A stretch of 64,000 bases of DNA from Nostoc sp. FACHB-110 (GTDB taxonomy: Bacteria; Cyanobacteriota; Cyanobacteriia; Cyanobacteriales; Nostocaceae): assembly GCF_014697425.1 (NCBI RefSeq), contig NZ_JACJRU010000013.1:62001-126000 (forward strand). The letters are read 5' to 3'. A model generated the notes under the pieces. The model did not search any database, had not been told where the DNA came from, and saw nothing but the letters and a program-made list of their open reading frames with translations. Positions 39,959-48,117 of the stretch are shown in pieces. A program made the translations under genes and the position numbers. How positions within the stretch are numbered: the first letter of the stretch is position 1; each line of letters opens with the position of its first letter.

Positions 39959-40336
39959 TTAAAGTTTTGCGGCAATTTTATCAAGGCGTTCATTAGCTTT
40001 ATCAAGGCGATTACTAGCATCTTTTGCAAGTTGGACAAATACCATACTGGAAACAAGTCCGCCAGCAGTAGTGACTGTTCCTTCCGAAGCTTTGCCACAC
40101 AACAAATATGCTACGCCAACAAAACTCACAATAGCACTTGCTCCAGTCATTAGCAAAGCCAGAATAAAACTGTTACGTGCCATATTAAAAGACTGTTGCG
40201 CTTGGCGTAGACCTTCTTCTGCAATACTGTTGATTAAATCTGATGTTTCATCAGATGTAGATACAGACTGAGGTAAAGATAAATCTAAGCTTTGGACTGA
40301 GATATTTTGAAAATTGCGATCGCTAACATTTTTCAT
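39959..40336 (-). CDS. Two-helix membrane protein, CyanoTRADDas_TM-like
   Basis: 125 residues: a polar N-terminus (1-45), an amphipathic stretch (GLRQAQQSFNMARNSF), membrane helix 1 (about 55-79, ILALLMTGASAIVSFVGVAY), a short turn CGKASEGTVTTAGG, helix 2 (about 92-103), then a short basic coiled coil (LDKANERLDKIAAKL). The layout and the GKASEGTVTTAGGL turn resemble the cyanobacterial TRADD-N-associated two-transmembrane domain found in proposed conflict/immune systems. It is divergent from an HTH-TPR gene. A membrane effector or sensor role is inferred, not shown. Confidence 0.68.
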   Translation of the reverse strand: MKNVSDRNFQNISVQSLDLSLPQSVSTSDETSDLINSIAEEGLRQAQQSFNMARNSFILALLMTGASAIVSFVGVAYLLCGKASEGTVTTAGGLVSSMVFVQLAKDASNRLDKANERLDKIAAKL

Positions 40337-40670
40337 GGCTAACTCCTGAAATTGATTTTAGTAAATTAGTGGCACTTATTAACATTAAACACAGGATATT
40401 GATTAACTACACCTCATATATATTCAGCATTTTTCAGTTAATTTATTAGGTTTTTATTAAACAAATAGGCAACTAAATATTTAACCTAATAATTTATTAA
40501 TCTAATTTTAAAAATCTAATTAATTGTTATGTTAATCTGCCATACCTAATAACTTGTTAGGTAACAAAAATTCTTACCTAATAAAGCATCAGTTGAATTT
40601 CTAAGTAATTAATTTCGATATATTTTTCTTATCTATTAAAATTTTCAGCACTACATAAAGAAAATTTAGC

Positions 40671-40688
40671 CTATGATAAAAGTCATAG
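40671..40688. promoter_or_regulatory. Inverted repeat CTATGA-N6-TCATAG
   Basis: CTATGATAAAAGTCATAG is an 18-base dyad with 6-base arms. It shares AAAGTCATAG with the site at 40765-40778 and the TGAC/GTCA core with 14111-14160. A binding site for a dimeric regulator is likely, but no regulator is identified. Confidence 0.4.
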
Positions 40689-40764
40689 ATATCTATTAGT
40701 AAAAGTCAGAGGTAACAGTCCAGAATATAAAGTGAAAGCCAGTTTGCTCTTTTTATGCTTAATT

Positions 40765-40778
40765 ATGACTAAAGTCAT
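40765..40778. promoter_or_regulatory. Palindrome ATGACTAAAGTCAT
   Basis: ATGAC-TAAA-GTCAT contains GACTAAAGTC, which fits GACTWWAGTC, the core of the DosR/NarL-family response-regulator consensus. It lies 88 bases before the chosen HTH-TPR start codon and 429 bases before the divergent membrane-protein gene. Confidence 0.45.
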
Positions 40779-40865
40779 AGGTGAATATCAGCTTCCTTGC
40801 TGTAAAATTCTGGATAATTATTTGGCAAGTTTGGCTGTAAGACAATATTGTATGGGTTAAAGTCT

Positions 40866-41891
40866 ATGACATCTATTGATTTTCCAGAATTAAGCGAAGC
40901 TGCAAACAATTGGTATCTAGATAAATTATATGAAGATTTAGCTAGTTGTAAAAAATCGCCACTTTCAGATTTTGAAACAAAATCTTTATGTGCATTACTT
41001 TGTCGTCGTAATATTAGCTATATAGCTTTGCGTCTTCGTTGGTCTGTAGGTGCAGTCAGGACAGAGCTTTGTCGGGGATTATATCAATATCTCAAGTTAC
41101 TAACATCTGAAGACAGAATAGTATGGAATCAGGTGGCTGATTTACTAGAATTACAATATAGAAAAGAGAAAAAAGTATTTACTAACCAAGAGAATAACTG
41201 GCTATCAAATATAGAAGCTGACTTAAGGGCTACGCATATAGTAAACCTAATTGAACAGGAGATGTTAAAACAAATAGATAAAGATAATTATCAAGAAATT
41301 CCAGTAAATATAAATGTAATAATTGACTATGGAGATTACAAATATAAAGCCAAAGATTATCGCGCTGCTATTCAATCATATAAAGAAGCAGTATTACTTG
41401 ATACATCCTGTTTAGGAGTTTTAAATAAAATTGCTCTTTGCTATTATCAAATTAAATTAATTGAAGATTGCCAGATAATGTGTACTTTCGTTCTCAGCAA
41501 TTCAATTAAAGATGAGGTAAAGGTTGATTCTTATAACTTAATGGGTTTAATTTTTCAAGAAATGGCAGAAAGAGAATATAAGGAGTTATATGTACAATCA
41601 GCTATTTATTTTTTCAAACAAGCAAGTACGTCTGCTAGATTTTTAAATGTGATACCTGCATGGAATATAGTAGATTTACTACTTACCTTTAGTAAAAATC
41701 AACCTGCTTATATTTCTAGAGCTAAGTTAGCTTTTTATGAATTTAAACAAATTGCTGCTCAATCAGAGTCAAATTTTCACAAATATCGAGATAATCTTCT
41801 CAAAGAAGCAGTATCTGTATTAGATGATGACCTTGATGAGTGGTGGCGTAATCAACTTGATGATTTACTAGCAATTCCAACTGTACAATAA
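40866..41891 (+). CDS. HTH-TPR protein
   Basis: 341 residues from the ATG giving MTSIDFPELSEAAN; a TTG 18 bases upstream is in frame. Residues about 38-78 (TKSLCALLCRRNISYIALRL, then WSVGAVRTELCRGLYQYLKL) read as a helix-turn-helix like those at the N-terminus of several cyanobacterial multidomain regulators. From about 150 the protein has helical repeats (YGDYKYKAKDYRAAIQSYKE, LNKIALCYYQIKLIEDCQIM, YNLMGLIFQEMAERE) of TPR type. It is divergent from the TRADD-associated-like membrane protein and followed 21 bases later by a small membrane protein. No enzymatic domain is seen, so it may be a sensor or adaptor. Confidence 0.65.
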   Translation: MTSIDFPELSEAANNWYLDKLYEDLASCKKSPLSDFETKSLCALLCRRNISYIALRLRWSVGAVRTELCRGLYQYLKLLTSEDRIVWNQVADLLELQYRKEKKVFTNQENNWLSNIEADLRATHIVNLIEQEMLKQIDKDNYQEIPVNINVIIDYGDYKYKAKDYRAAIQSYKEAVLLDTSCLGVLNKIALCYYQIKLIEDCQIMCTFVLSNSIKDEVKVDSYNLMGLIFQEMAEREYKELYVQSAIYFFKQASTSARFLNVIPAWNIVDLLLTFSKNQPAYISRAKLAFYEFKQIAAQSESNFHKYRDNLLKEAVSVLDDDLDEWWRNQLDDLLAIPTVQ

Positions 41892-41912
41892 TATTAACTA
41901 GAGAGTCAAGCA

Positions 41913-42116
41913 ATGAAAGTCCAAAGCCAATGTTTTGTAAGTTATAAATTTGCCTTAAAGCTATTTTTTGTAGGCATATTTATGAGTTGTCTTACCTGGG
42001 ATAGTAAGGTAATAGTAAATTACCAAAATATTAGTGAATTATCACCTGCACAAAAGCTAATTTTTGCCAAACTTGTTCCTGATATTGACGATATCAAAAA
42101 TAAATTTCAAATTTAA
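41913..42116 (+). CDS. Small single-span protein downstream of HTH-TPR gene
   Basis: 67 residues (MKVQSQCFVSYKFALKLFF...), with one hydrophobic helix at about 12-28 (FALKLFFVGIFMSCLTW) and a polar tail that includes SPAQKLIFAKLVPDIDDIK. It starts 21 bases after the HTH-TPR stop, with AGAGAGTCAAGCA before the ATG. The short gap and shared strand suggest co-transcription. Not recognised as a known family; it may be a secreted or membrane peptide. Confidence 0.55.
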   Translation: MKVQSQCFVSYKFALKLFFVGIFMSCLTWDSKVIVNYQNISELSPAQKLIFAKLVPDIDDIKNKFQI

Positions 42117-42185
42117 ATAACATTAAACAAGCATTTTGATGAAATTAGAAACGATTCAGCTAATTTGAAATAATTGAGTAAGCAT

Positions 42186-43010
42186 CTACTCAACTAACTT
42201 TTGTAATGCATTATCCAAATCTGGAATTTCAGTTAAGCTCAAGCAAAATATTTCTGTTAGTGCGGTACGTAAATCTTTCACATTATTGAGTATACTTAGA
42301 TGTTTTTGACCATCCAAATAATGGGTTGTAAGTTTGTTGTTTTGCAGTGTGTATCGACAATTAACATCTGCTTTAGCAACCATAAGTGTGTTGACAAAAG
42401 GTGAGTTTGGATGAGTGGAAACATACCAATTACTTACTTCATAATCAACGATTTGTTGCTCTTGTAAATCGAAACTATAAAGTGATTTCCATTCTTGACT
42501 AATATATGCCTGCATGATGTAGCTGCGATCGCTCATCATCAATCTAAAATTTTCATGGGATGTACTCTGTTCTACATCTGGGAGCAAACATAGCGGTGTA
42601 GTGAGTGTTAATCCGCCAAACCCTACATCTGCAATGTATTTTCCTTCCTCCATCTCTACTAAAAGCAACATATGAGAGCGAGGACTAATTGTTCCTGCTG
42701 GACGGTTCCACAGCACACGGGCTGCTAAGTTTTTTACCTGAAAACCGAGACTTATCAAGACTGAACGCAGTAATAAGTTTTGCTCAAAACAATAGCCACC
42801 ACGTCCTTGATACACTAATTTTTTTTCTAAGGATTGGAGATTCAAGGACACAGGCTGTTTGAGCAGTGGAGTCAGATTCTCAAACGCAATCGTCTTGGTA
42901 TGACATAAGTGAATTGCTTGTAGAGTTTGGAGTGTAGCACAGCGATCGCCACCATAGCCTATTCTATGAAAATAGGCATTTAAATCTACTGCATCCGATA
43001 ATTGTTCCAA
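42186..43010 (-). CDS. Arylamine N-acetyltransferase
   Basis: 274 residues of the NAT family, which acetylates arylamines or related substrates with acetyl-CoA. The catalytic triad is visible as Cys74 in GRGGYCFEQN, His113 in SPRSHMLLLV and Asp128 in ADVGFGGL. The N-terminal NAYFHRIGYGG and TIAFENLTPLL segments are also standard. The usual first ATG fits the family. Stand-alone gene. The natural substrate in cyanobacteria is unknown, and NAT homologues can also close amide bonds in natural-product pathways. Confidence 0.93.
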   Translation of the reverse strand: MEQLSDAVDLNAYFHRIGYGGDRCATLQTLQAIHLCHTKTIAFENLTPLLKQPVSLNLQSLEKKLVYQGRGGYCFEQNLLLRSVLISLGFQVKNLAARVLWNRPAGTISPRSHMLLLVEMEEGKYIADVGFGGLTLTTPLCLLPDVEQSTSHENFRLMMSDRSYIMQAYISQEWKSLYSFDLQEQQIVDYEVSNWYVSTHPNSPFVNTLMVAKADVNCRYTLQNNKLTTHYLDGQKHLSILNNVKDLRTALTEIFCLSLTEIPDLDNALQKLVE

Positions 43011-43326
43011 AATTCTCTCCTGAAAACTAGTACAGGTTGGCGTAAATACACAGACTATCTGGAATTGCTAAACGGCTTGTGGTTTACTTTTGCCTTTTTT
43101 TACTAGCCACATAGCATCCTGAGTTATACCAAAGTACCATCTCTAAACTAACAATTAATGACTTCACCAATCATCTCAGTAACAACAGCTATGGAGCAGT
43201 TCAAAGTTTGCTGAAGGAATGTAAAGAAATCGAGCTAAACCACTTTACATAGCATAGCTTAATAGTTATCAACTTGTATAACTACTAACAGTATGGTGAA
43301 TACTCTGGCTGTAGGTAGTAAAAAAT
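43011..43326. other. Intergenic region between NAT and radical SAM genes
   Basis: 316 bases with no gene, holding the divergent promoters. No repeat or operator was recognised beyond AT-rich spacer. Confidence 0.5.
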
Positions 43327-44139
43327 ATGAATGCAATACAGTCACCCTCAAATCTACGTTTTTCTTCTGTATATGGCCCTGTAAAATCTTGGCGATACGG
43401 TAAATCTTTAGGCATCGACCCTATTGGGATAGTATCTACTTGTTCTTTCGACTGCGTTTATTGCCAACTGGGGAAGATTCAAAATCAGACAAATCAGCGA
43501 CAAATTTTTGTACCGACAAAAGATATTATCTGCGATCTGCAAGAGATGACAAACTGGGAAGATATTGATGTTGTTACTCTGAGCGGTAGTGGTGAACCTA
43601 CCTTAGCCCTGAATTTAGCAGAGATTCTGACTGTTGTCAGACAGATTGCAAAACGACCAACTATAGTATTAACTAACAGTACTTTGCTAGGAGACTATAC
43701 AGTACGAGGTGCTTTGCAATTAGCAGATATTGTGGCGGTAAAACTAGATGCCGTTTCACCCAATCAACTAAAGCGAATTAACCAACCTATCACAGCAGTT
43801 GATTTACTAGATATCGTCACGGGTATTGAGCAATTTCGGCAAGAATACCAAGGACATCTAGCTATACAGACTATGGTTTTATCTCGTTGGAAACCAGAGA
43901 TATTGGCAACTTACATTCAATTGCTTGAGCTTTTGCAACCAGATGAAGTGCAACTGAACACACCTTCTCGCCCCCGTGTCTTAGTTCGGCAGTTAGATGC
44001 TAGAGGTAATAATATTACACCTTCTAGTAGCTATGTTTGTCAAAATCTTAGGTGTGTCAGCCTGGATATCTTATCAAAACTTGCTCAACAAATTCATACT
44101 GCTACTCAAATTCCAGTACGTTATCCAGCCTTAAATTAA
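43327..44139 (+). CDS. Radical SAM protein
   Basis: 270 residues. The cluster-binding motif is C39-x3-C43-x2-C46 (STCSFDCVYCQLGK), followed by the GGE-equivalent VTLSGSGEPTLAL and LTNSTLLGD. The start (LRFSSVYGPVKSWRYGKSLG) and this motif are typical of stand-alone cyanobacterial and archaeal radical SAM proteins distantly related to TYW1-like enzymes. It has no SPASM or B12 domain. The substrate is unknown, and it is not part of the peptide cluster at 52-64 kb. Confidence 0.82.
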   Translation: MNAIQSPSNLRFSSVYGPVKSWRYGKSLGIDPIGIVSTCSFDCVYCQLGKIQNQTNQRQIFVPTKDIICDLQEMTNWEDIDVVTLSGSGEPTLALNLAEILTVVRQIAKRPTIVLTNSTLLGDYTVRGALQLADIVAVKLDAVSPNQLKRINQPITAVDLLDIVTGIEQFRQEYQGHLAIQTMVLSRWKPEILATYIQLLELLQPDEVQLNTPSRPRVLVRQLDARGNNITPSSSYVCQNLRCVSLDILSKLAQQIHTATQIPVRYPALN

Positions 44140-44165
44140 AATGAAACACACTTGATACCAATTCG

Positions 44166-44239
44166 CAATGACGCTCGCAGGCTCGCTAACGCTGCGCTAA
44201 CGCAATGACGCTCGCAGGCTCGCTAACGCTGCGCTAACG
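44166..44239. repeat. Two tandem copies of a 37-base repeat
   Basis: CAATGACGCTCGCAGGCTCG and the rest of the 37-base unit occur twice head to tail (44166-44202, 44203-44239). The unit is the reverse complement of the GTTAGCGCAGCGTTAGCG repeats at 3671-3745. It lies downstream of the radical SAM gene. Confidence 0.88.
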
Positions 44240-44263
44240 CAATTAAAAAACTTAGATACAGCT

Positions 44264-44354
44264 AGGACTTACGCAAAATATCTCTCAAACTCTCATTTCT
44301 CCGTGAACTCTGCGCCTCTGTGGTTCGATTTTCCGTAGCTTGTGCGTAAGTCCT
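44264..44354. repeat. MITE-like element with AGGACTTACGCA ends
   Basis: Perfect 12-base inverted ends (AGGACTTACGCA at 44264-44275, TGCGTAAGTCCT at 44343-44354) enclose about 67 bases, including CTGCGCCTCTGTGGTTCG, a text found between genes in many filamentous cyanobacteria. A degenerate relative lies at 49095-49189. Confidence 0.75.
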
Positions 44355-44465
44355 GACAGCAAAGCTTTCATGGTTTACATCTGTATCATATTTTTCGTGA
44401 AATGGTATGAGCTAAGGCAAAAAAGGCTGATCTGAATTTTATTTGGGTATCTAAATATAGAAAGT

Positions 44466-44493
44466 AGAACAGCTAAGGTTCTTTAGCTGTTCT
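44466..44493. terminator. Perfect hairpin in the radical SAM/pilin gap
   Basis: An 11-base stem (AGAACAGCTAA/TTAGCTGTTCT) with a 6-base loop. It has no T run, so whether it terminates, or is part of the pilin leader 240 bases downstream, is open. Confidence 0.5.
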
Positions 44494-44731
44494 GACGTTA
44501 GTGTGTTTCCTTACCACTAGGCTAATAAATGGTTACTTGTCATGCCCTCTGTCGTGAGAAGTATGAATTCATCTATCTCAATGGTGTTGTCAATCAACAA
44601 TTTAAAATTATGTAATACAATTTATACTTGTTGTATCTAAGTGTTAAGGTGATATAAAATTTTCAATAAGTGGGTAGTTTAAGTTGAGTAGTTAAGAATA
44701 ATACATTTTATTGTTGAGGGAACTACCACAA

Positions 44732-45289
44732 ATGAATCCCAGGATCAAGCCAGAACTGCAAGCGAAATTCTTACAATATCTGAATAATCGTCACAATCAA
44801 GCAAATGAAGGTTTTACCTTGATTGAATTACTGGTGGTAGTAATTATTATCGGTGTTCTGGCCGCGATCGCATTACCATCATTACTTGGTCAAGTTAACA
44901 AAGCCAAACAATCAGAAGGTAAAAATAACATCGGTGCAATTAACCGCGCCCAACAAGCCTATTATTTAGAAAATCAAGCTTTTAATACTGATCTGACTGT
45001 TTTGGGTATTGCCATTAAAACCCAAACTGACAACTATAACTATACCAGCGTGATTAACGGTGCTACAACCGGAAGTAATCTGGCTGTGATCTCTCATAAT
45101 GCACTGTCCCGCAAAGTTGCGCTGAGAAGCTATATCGGTATCGTAGGCACTACAACAGGAGATGGCGCAACTAGCGAAGCTCTGACACTAGCTTATGCTT
45201 GTGAAACAGATGATTCAGGCATCAAAAACGCTGTAACTATTGCTACAGGTCATGGTTGTCCAGCAACCTTCAGGTCTTTAGCACGATGA
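44732..45289 (+). CDS. Type IV pilin-like protein
   Basis: 185 residues from the ATG giving MNPRIKPELQAKF. A long charged leader ends in NEG|FTLIELLVVVII, the prepilin peptidase site, with Gly27, N-methylated Phe28 and Glu32 at the canonical +5. A hydrophobic helix (28-52) and a C-terminal globular domain follow, with a possible disulfide (CETDDSGIKNAVTIATGHGC). It resembles PilA-type major or minor pilins of Nostocales. The leader of 27 residues is long for a pilin. A TTG at 44711 is a weaker start. The gene is isolated from other pil genes. Confidence 0.9.
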   Translation: MNPRIKPELQAKFLQYLNNRHNQANEGFTLIELLVVVIIIGVLAAIALPSLLGQVNKAKQSEGKNNIGAINRAQQAYYLENQAFNTDLTVLGIAIKTQTDNYNYTSVINGATTGSNLAVISHNALSRKVALRSYIGIVGTTTGDGATSEALTLAYACETDDSGIKNAVTIATGHGCPATFRSLAR

Positions 45290-45334
45290 TATTTTTCTTG
45301 GCTTTATGTATGAGCAAATGGGTTAATGTAAGTT

Positions 45335-45358
45335 AGGCAGGTGCGATCGCACCTGCCT
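45335..45358. terminator. HIP1-centred 24-base palindrome behind pilin gene
   Basis: AGGCAGGT and ACCTGCCT enclose GCGATCGC: a perfect palindrome ending 40 bases before the convergent PEP-CTERM gene. It could form a strong hairpin on either strand but lacks an obvious T run. Compare 22839-22862. Confidence 0.6.
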
Positions 45359-45398
45359 GCAACGTTGAGTAATCCAACTAGTTTATAGTTTTGTCAGA

Positions 45399-45860
45399 TT
45401 ATTTCTTTTTCGCCACCAACAAACCTAGCCCTAAAATAGATAACCCTACAATAGTACTTGGCTCTGGAATAGGATAACTAGTGTAACTAACAGTCTGAAC
45501 CGTATTGGCATCGATAAAACTGCCAGCGTTGACTGTGAAAATATCCGGCACAACAAATTGCAATCCTAAACCTTGATTTGCCGGAATTTCACCCAAGAAA
45601 TTGGTCAAAACAGAGGCAAAAGAATCATTTGCTTCGGTATAGGTTTGACCACCATAGGCAGCAAAAATCTTCAGTCCTTCATCAACTGTCACTAATTGGT
45701 CATCTTGAGCCGCTGCTTGGTCAAAGGAAAAACTACCAATAAGAGTTTTATCAGCATTCGAGAAATCATATCTGATAATTGCCGCCTGAGCAGGTAATGT
45801 TTTCCCAGCAGCAAACATCAAAACAGTTCCTATGGTTGTGGCTGCTAATTGTTTGAACAT
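45399..45860 (-). CDS. PEP-CTERM sorted protein
   Basis: 153 residues from the ATG giving MFKQLAATTIGTVLMFAAGK; an in-frame ATG at 45908 adds 16 residues. A signal peptide ends near LPAQAA. The mature part is beta-rich and acidic. The C-terminus IPEPSTIVGLSILGLGLLVAKKK is a PEP-CTERM signal: PEP motif, one membrane helix, basic tail. Such proteins are processed by exosortase and delivered to the cell surface or sheath. It is 64 bases downstream of the alkaline phosphatase gene and probably its operon partner. Function not known. Confidence 0.88.
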   Translation of the reverse strand: MFKQLAATTIGTVLMFAAGKTLPAQAAIIRYDFSNADKTLIGSFSFDQAAAQDDQLVTVDEGLKIFAAYGGQTYTEANDSFASVLTNFLGEIPANQGLGLQFVVPDIFTVNAGSFIDANTVQTVSYTSYPIPEPSTIVGLSILGLGLLVAKKK

Positions 45861-45924
45861 TATTTTCTCTGAATAATTTTGTAGAAGCAGAGATGAATAA
45901 TTAGCCATCTCTGCAATTCAATGT

Positions 45925-47886
45925 TTAAGTTGCGGAGCCTGTTAGGGCAGCTTTCATGGTGCGGAAGATATGAGTTTGATCGACTACACCTCGAACGCCA
46001 GGGATAGTATGAGTACCTTTGCTATCTGTGTATTGGACACTTTGTCCCAATAATCTAGTTAGGGTTTGCGAAGAAGCACCTTGATAGTAAACAGGTACTA
46101 ACCGACGGCTGTGGCTACCCCAGAGATACTTGTATCTTGGGTCAGAACCCCAAAAGTGACCAGCATCTTTTGGATTGTGCTTGTTGTAAGTTATTTCCTT
46201 GGCGTTATATTTCAAGCCTCTGGCGTTTTTGGGACTAGAATTACGCTGGAGCTTAGAGACAAAATCATTATTCAAAGTTAAATAATGGTCGTGGTCAGCA
46301 GTTACTAATAACAAGTTTTTACTCCAACCACCATGACCATCAATCCAAGTAATCACCTCTTGAACAGCTTTATCAAAGTCGTTTACCGTCCCAATGAGGT
46401 TATCCATGTTGTCGTCATGGGCTGACCAGTCAATATCGCCGCCTTCAACCATTAACCAGAAACCATCTTGGTCTTTACCAAGTACGGTAAGAGCCGCTTT
46501 CGTCAAATCAGCCAAAGTCGGGTTTTCATTTACTTCTCTGGCAATAAAACTAGCATCAGTTTCACCAGGAGATAAAGGCCGGACTGTATCAGGCGTTGGT
46601 AAGTTAGGGGCAGTTGGATTACCCTTGGCATCAACAACAGGTACACAATCTCGATAAGTACCAGGAATTATCTGCCCTGATGGACAAGCAGGAGGAGTCC
46701 CAGTCGCGCCCTTCACAACAGAAGTATAAAGCGAGAAGTTGTCTAAACCTGTGGTAGTGTAGTCGCCTTTAGATGAACTTGTAGGTAAATTACCATTTTG
46801 CCCACGAGCGCCGTATAACCCGAATAACTTACCGCCTTGGTTTGGATTGATGTTGTTAGCTGTATCTAACAGTGTTTGAGCAGCATTTGGCCCGCGTTCC
46901 AAAAATGTATAACCGTAGCGATTACTATCTGGATTCGGGTTGTTATGCAGATGTTCGTATGTATCTTGAGTGATGTAGGTGTAATTGTAGACTGGGCCTA
47001 CATTAGTTTTATTTTCAAAGTCTAAGGGATGCCCCCCACCTAACAAAACATTAGGTTGGAAGTTAAGTAATATCTGTTGGAGAATACTATCTTGGTTAGT
47101 TTTTGTAGAGTCGTATACACTATCGTACTTGCTACGACGATTGACAAAAGAAGCCGCTGCACCAGGTGTAGCATGACTTATAGGTACGGAAGTAACTAGA
47201 CCTGTAGATTTGCTATTTTCTTTGGCAATTTCCAAGATAGTTTTTAACTTCTGCTCGTAGATGTCTACACCCATCGCATTGTTATAGCTCTTCACACCTG
47301 TGTATAGGGTAGTAGCAGTATTGGCAGAGTCGGGATAACTATACTTGATATAGTCTTTGTCATACTTACCAGGATTCGCTGGGGTTAGCGGTATCCAAGG
47401 AGCCGGGCCACCTCTGGAAATGTCATAACCTGTGATGTTACCAGGATCTGTAGTACCGCCATCAAAGTATGTGCCTGGGTTAAACGGAGTAGGCAAAAAC
47501 GAGAAGCCAGGACGCTCAGGACTTTGCCCAGTAATTAGATTAGACCCATCTAAAGCAGAGTTACCTGTTAAATGTACTTGAGTGGGATTAGTAGGTGTAG
47601 TACTCTGAATTGTTGTGCCGTAAGTGGTGACTAAGCCATATCCGCTTAAGTTTTGAAAACTCAGACCGGAGCCTTTACCACTGGTATAGAAAGGTGCGCC
47701 TTTAGCTAATGCTCCGGCTCTGGCCATTTGCCAACCCATCCCATCACCAATCATGATAATGACGTTAATTCCGTTACCAGCCGCTAAGGCTGAGTTGGGA
47801 TGACCAAATGTCAACAAAGTAGTAGAAAAAAGGCAAGCCATAGCAAAGCCAAGCGCTCGCCTAGACTTTTCCAAAAATGACATCAT
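45925..47886 (-). CDS. Secreted alkaline phosphatase (PhoA type)
   Basis: 653 residues, longer than E. coli PhoA, with a signal peptide ending near NSALAA. Metal and active-site motifs are clear: MIGDGMGW (Asp48), DSANTAT with the phosphoserine nucleophile near Ser187, MVEGGDIDWSAHDDN (Asp/His ligands), VTADHDHY, and WGSHSRRLVPVY. A long proline/glycine-rich insert of about 100 residues precedes the catalytic Ser. It hydrolyses phosphomonoesters in the periplasm or outside. It lies downstream of a CDF transporter and a small protein in one leftward operon. Confidence 0.92.
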   Translation of the reverse strand: MMSFLEKSRRALGFAMACLFSTTLLTFGHPNSALAAGNGINVIIMIGDGMGWQMARAGALAKGAPFYTSGKGSGLSFQNLSGYGLVTTYGTTIQSTTPTNPTQVHLTGNSALDGSNLITGQSPERPGFSFLPTPFNPGTYFDGGTTDPGNITGYDISRGGPAPWIPLTPANPGKYDKDYIKYSYPDSANTATTLYTGVKSYNNAMGVDIYEQKLKTILEIAKENSKSTGLVTSVPISHATPGAAASFVNRRSKYDSVYDSTKTNQDSILQQILLNFQPNVLLGGGHPLDFENKTNVGPVYNYTYITQDTYEHLHNNPNPDSNRYGYTFLERGPNAAQTLLDTANNINPNQGGKLFGLYGARGQNGNLPTSSSKGDYTTTGLDNFSLYTSVVKGATGTPPACPSGQIIPGTYRDCVPVVDAKGNPTAPNLPTPDTVRPLSPGETDASFIAREVNENPTLADLTKAALTVLGKDQDGFWLMVEGGDIDWSAHDDNMDNLIGTVNDFDKAVQEVITWIDGHGGWSKNLLLVTADHDHYLTLNNDFVSKLQRNSSPKNARGLKYNAKEITYNKHNPKDAGHFWGSDPRYKYLWGSHSRRLVPVYYQGASSQTLTRLLGQSVQYTDSKGTHTIPGVRGVVDQTHIFRTMKAALTGSAT

Positions 47887-47925
47887 TGCAGTGCGCCTTT
47901 GAATTATTGAAGTAAGGGTTTGCAG

Positions 47926-48117
47926 TTAATATTGATAAAAATTGGGTTCGTCGTGACTCGATAAGAATTCTGGGGGATTAGTGGGTATGATTGTATAGTT
48001 TGTTTGGGCTGTAACTGTTTGTTGTGCTGTGGTTCCCAAAGATAGTACAACTGTTAAAGCTATACCAGATAGAAACCAACCTAATAAACGCCAGTGTTGT
48101 TGGATTAAGGAAATCAT
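47926..48117 (-). CDS. Small secreted or membrane protein
   Basis: 63 residues from the ATG at 48117 (MISLIQQHWRLLGWFLSGIA). The ATG shares its A with the TGA stop of the transporter gene (TGATG), a classic translational-coupling arrangement. A signal or anchor helix (about 8-33) is followed by a short polar tail TIIPTNPPEFLSSHDEPNF. It is not a known family. Position between a metal transporter and a metalloenzyme hints at a role in metal delivery, but the tail has only one His and no Cys. Confidence 0.65.
   Translation of the reverse strand: MISLIQQHWRLLGWFLSGIALTVVLSLGTTAQQTVTAQTNYTIIPTNPPEFLSSHDEPNFYQY

Larger units (their letters stand above)
40337..40865. other. Divergent regulatory region of the membrane-protein/HTH-TPR pair
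   Basis: 529 AT-rich bases without a gene. Dyads at 40671-40688 and 40765-40778 (listed separately) and a half-site AAAGTCAGAGG near 40702 stand out. TTAGGTAACAAAAA and repeated CTAATAAATTA segments near 40440-40580 add to an AT-rich landscape typical of bent or regulated DNA. Confidence 0.5.

Noticed and set aside
43327..44139. Radical SAM protein as part of the peptide cluster
   Set aside because: It is 8 kb away behind unrelated genes, lacks a SPASM domain, and matches a broadly distributed stand-alone family.
44166..44239. Possible CRISPR array
   Set aside because: Only two direct units with no spacers between them, and the same unit is dispersed elsewhere.
44264..44354. tRNA-like TGGTTCGATTT segment
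   Set aside because: The T-loop-like text is inside the dispersed element; no acceptor stem, D arm or anticodon arm can be drawn.
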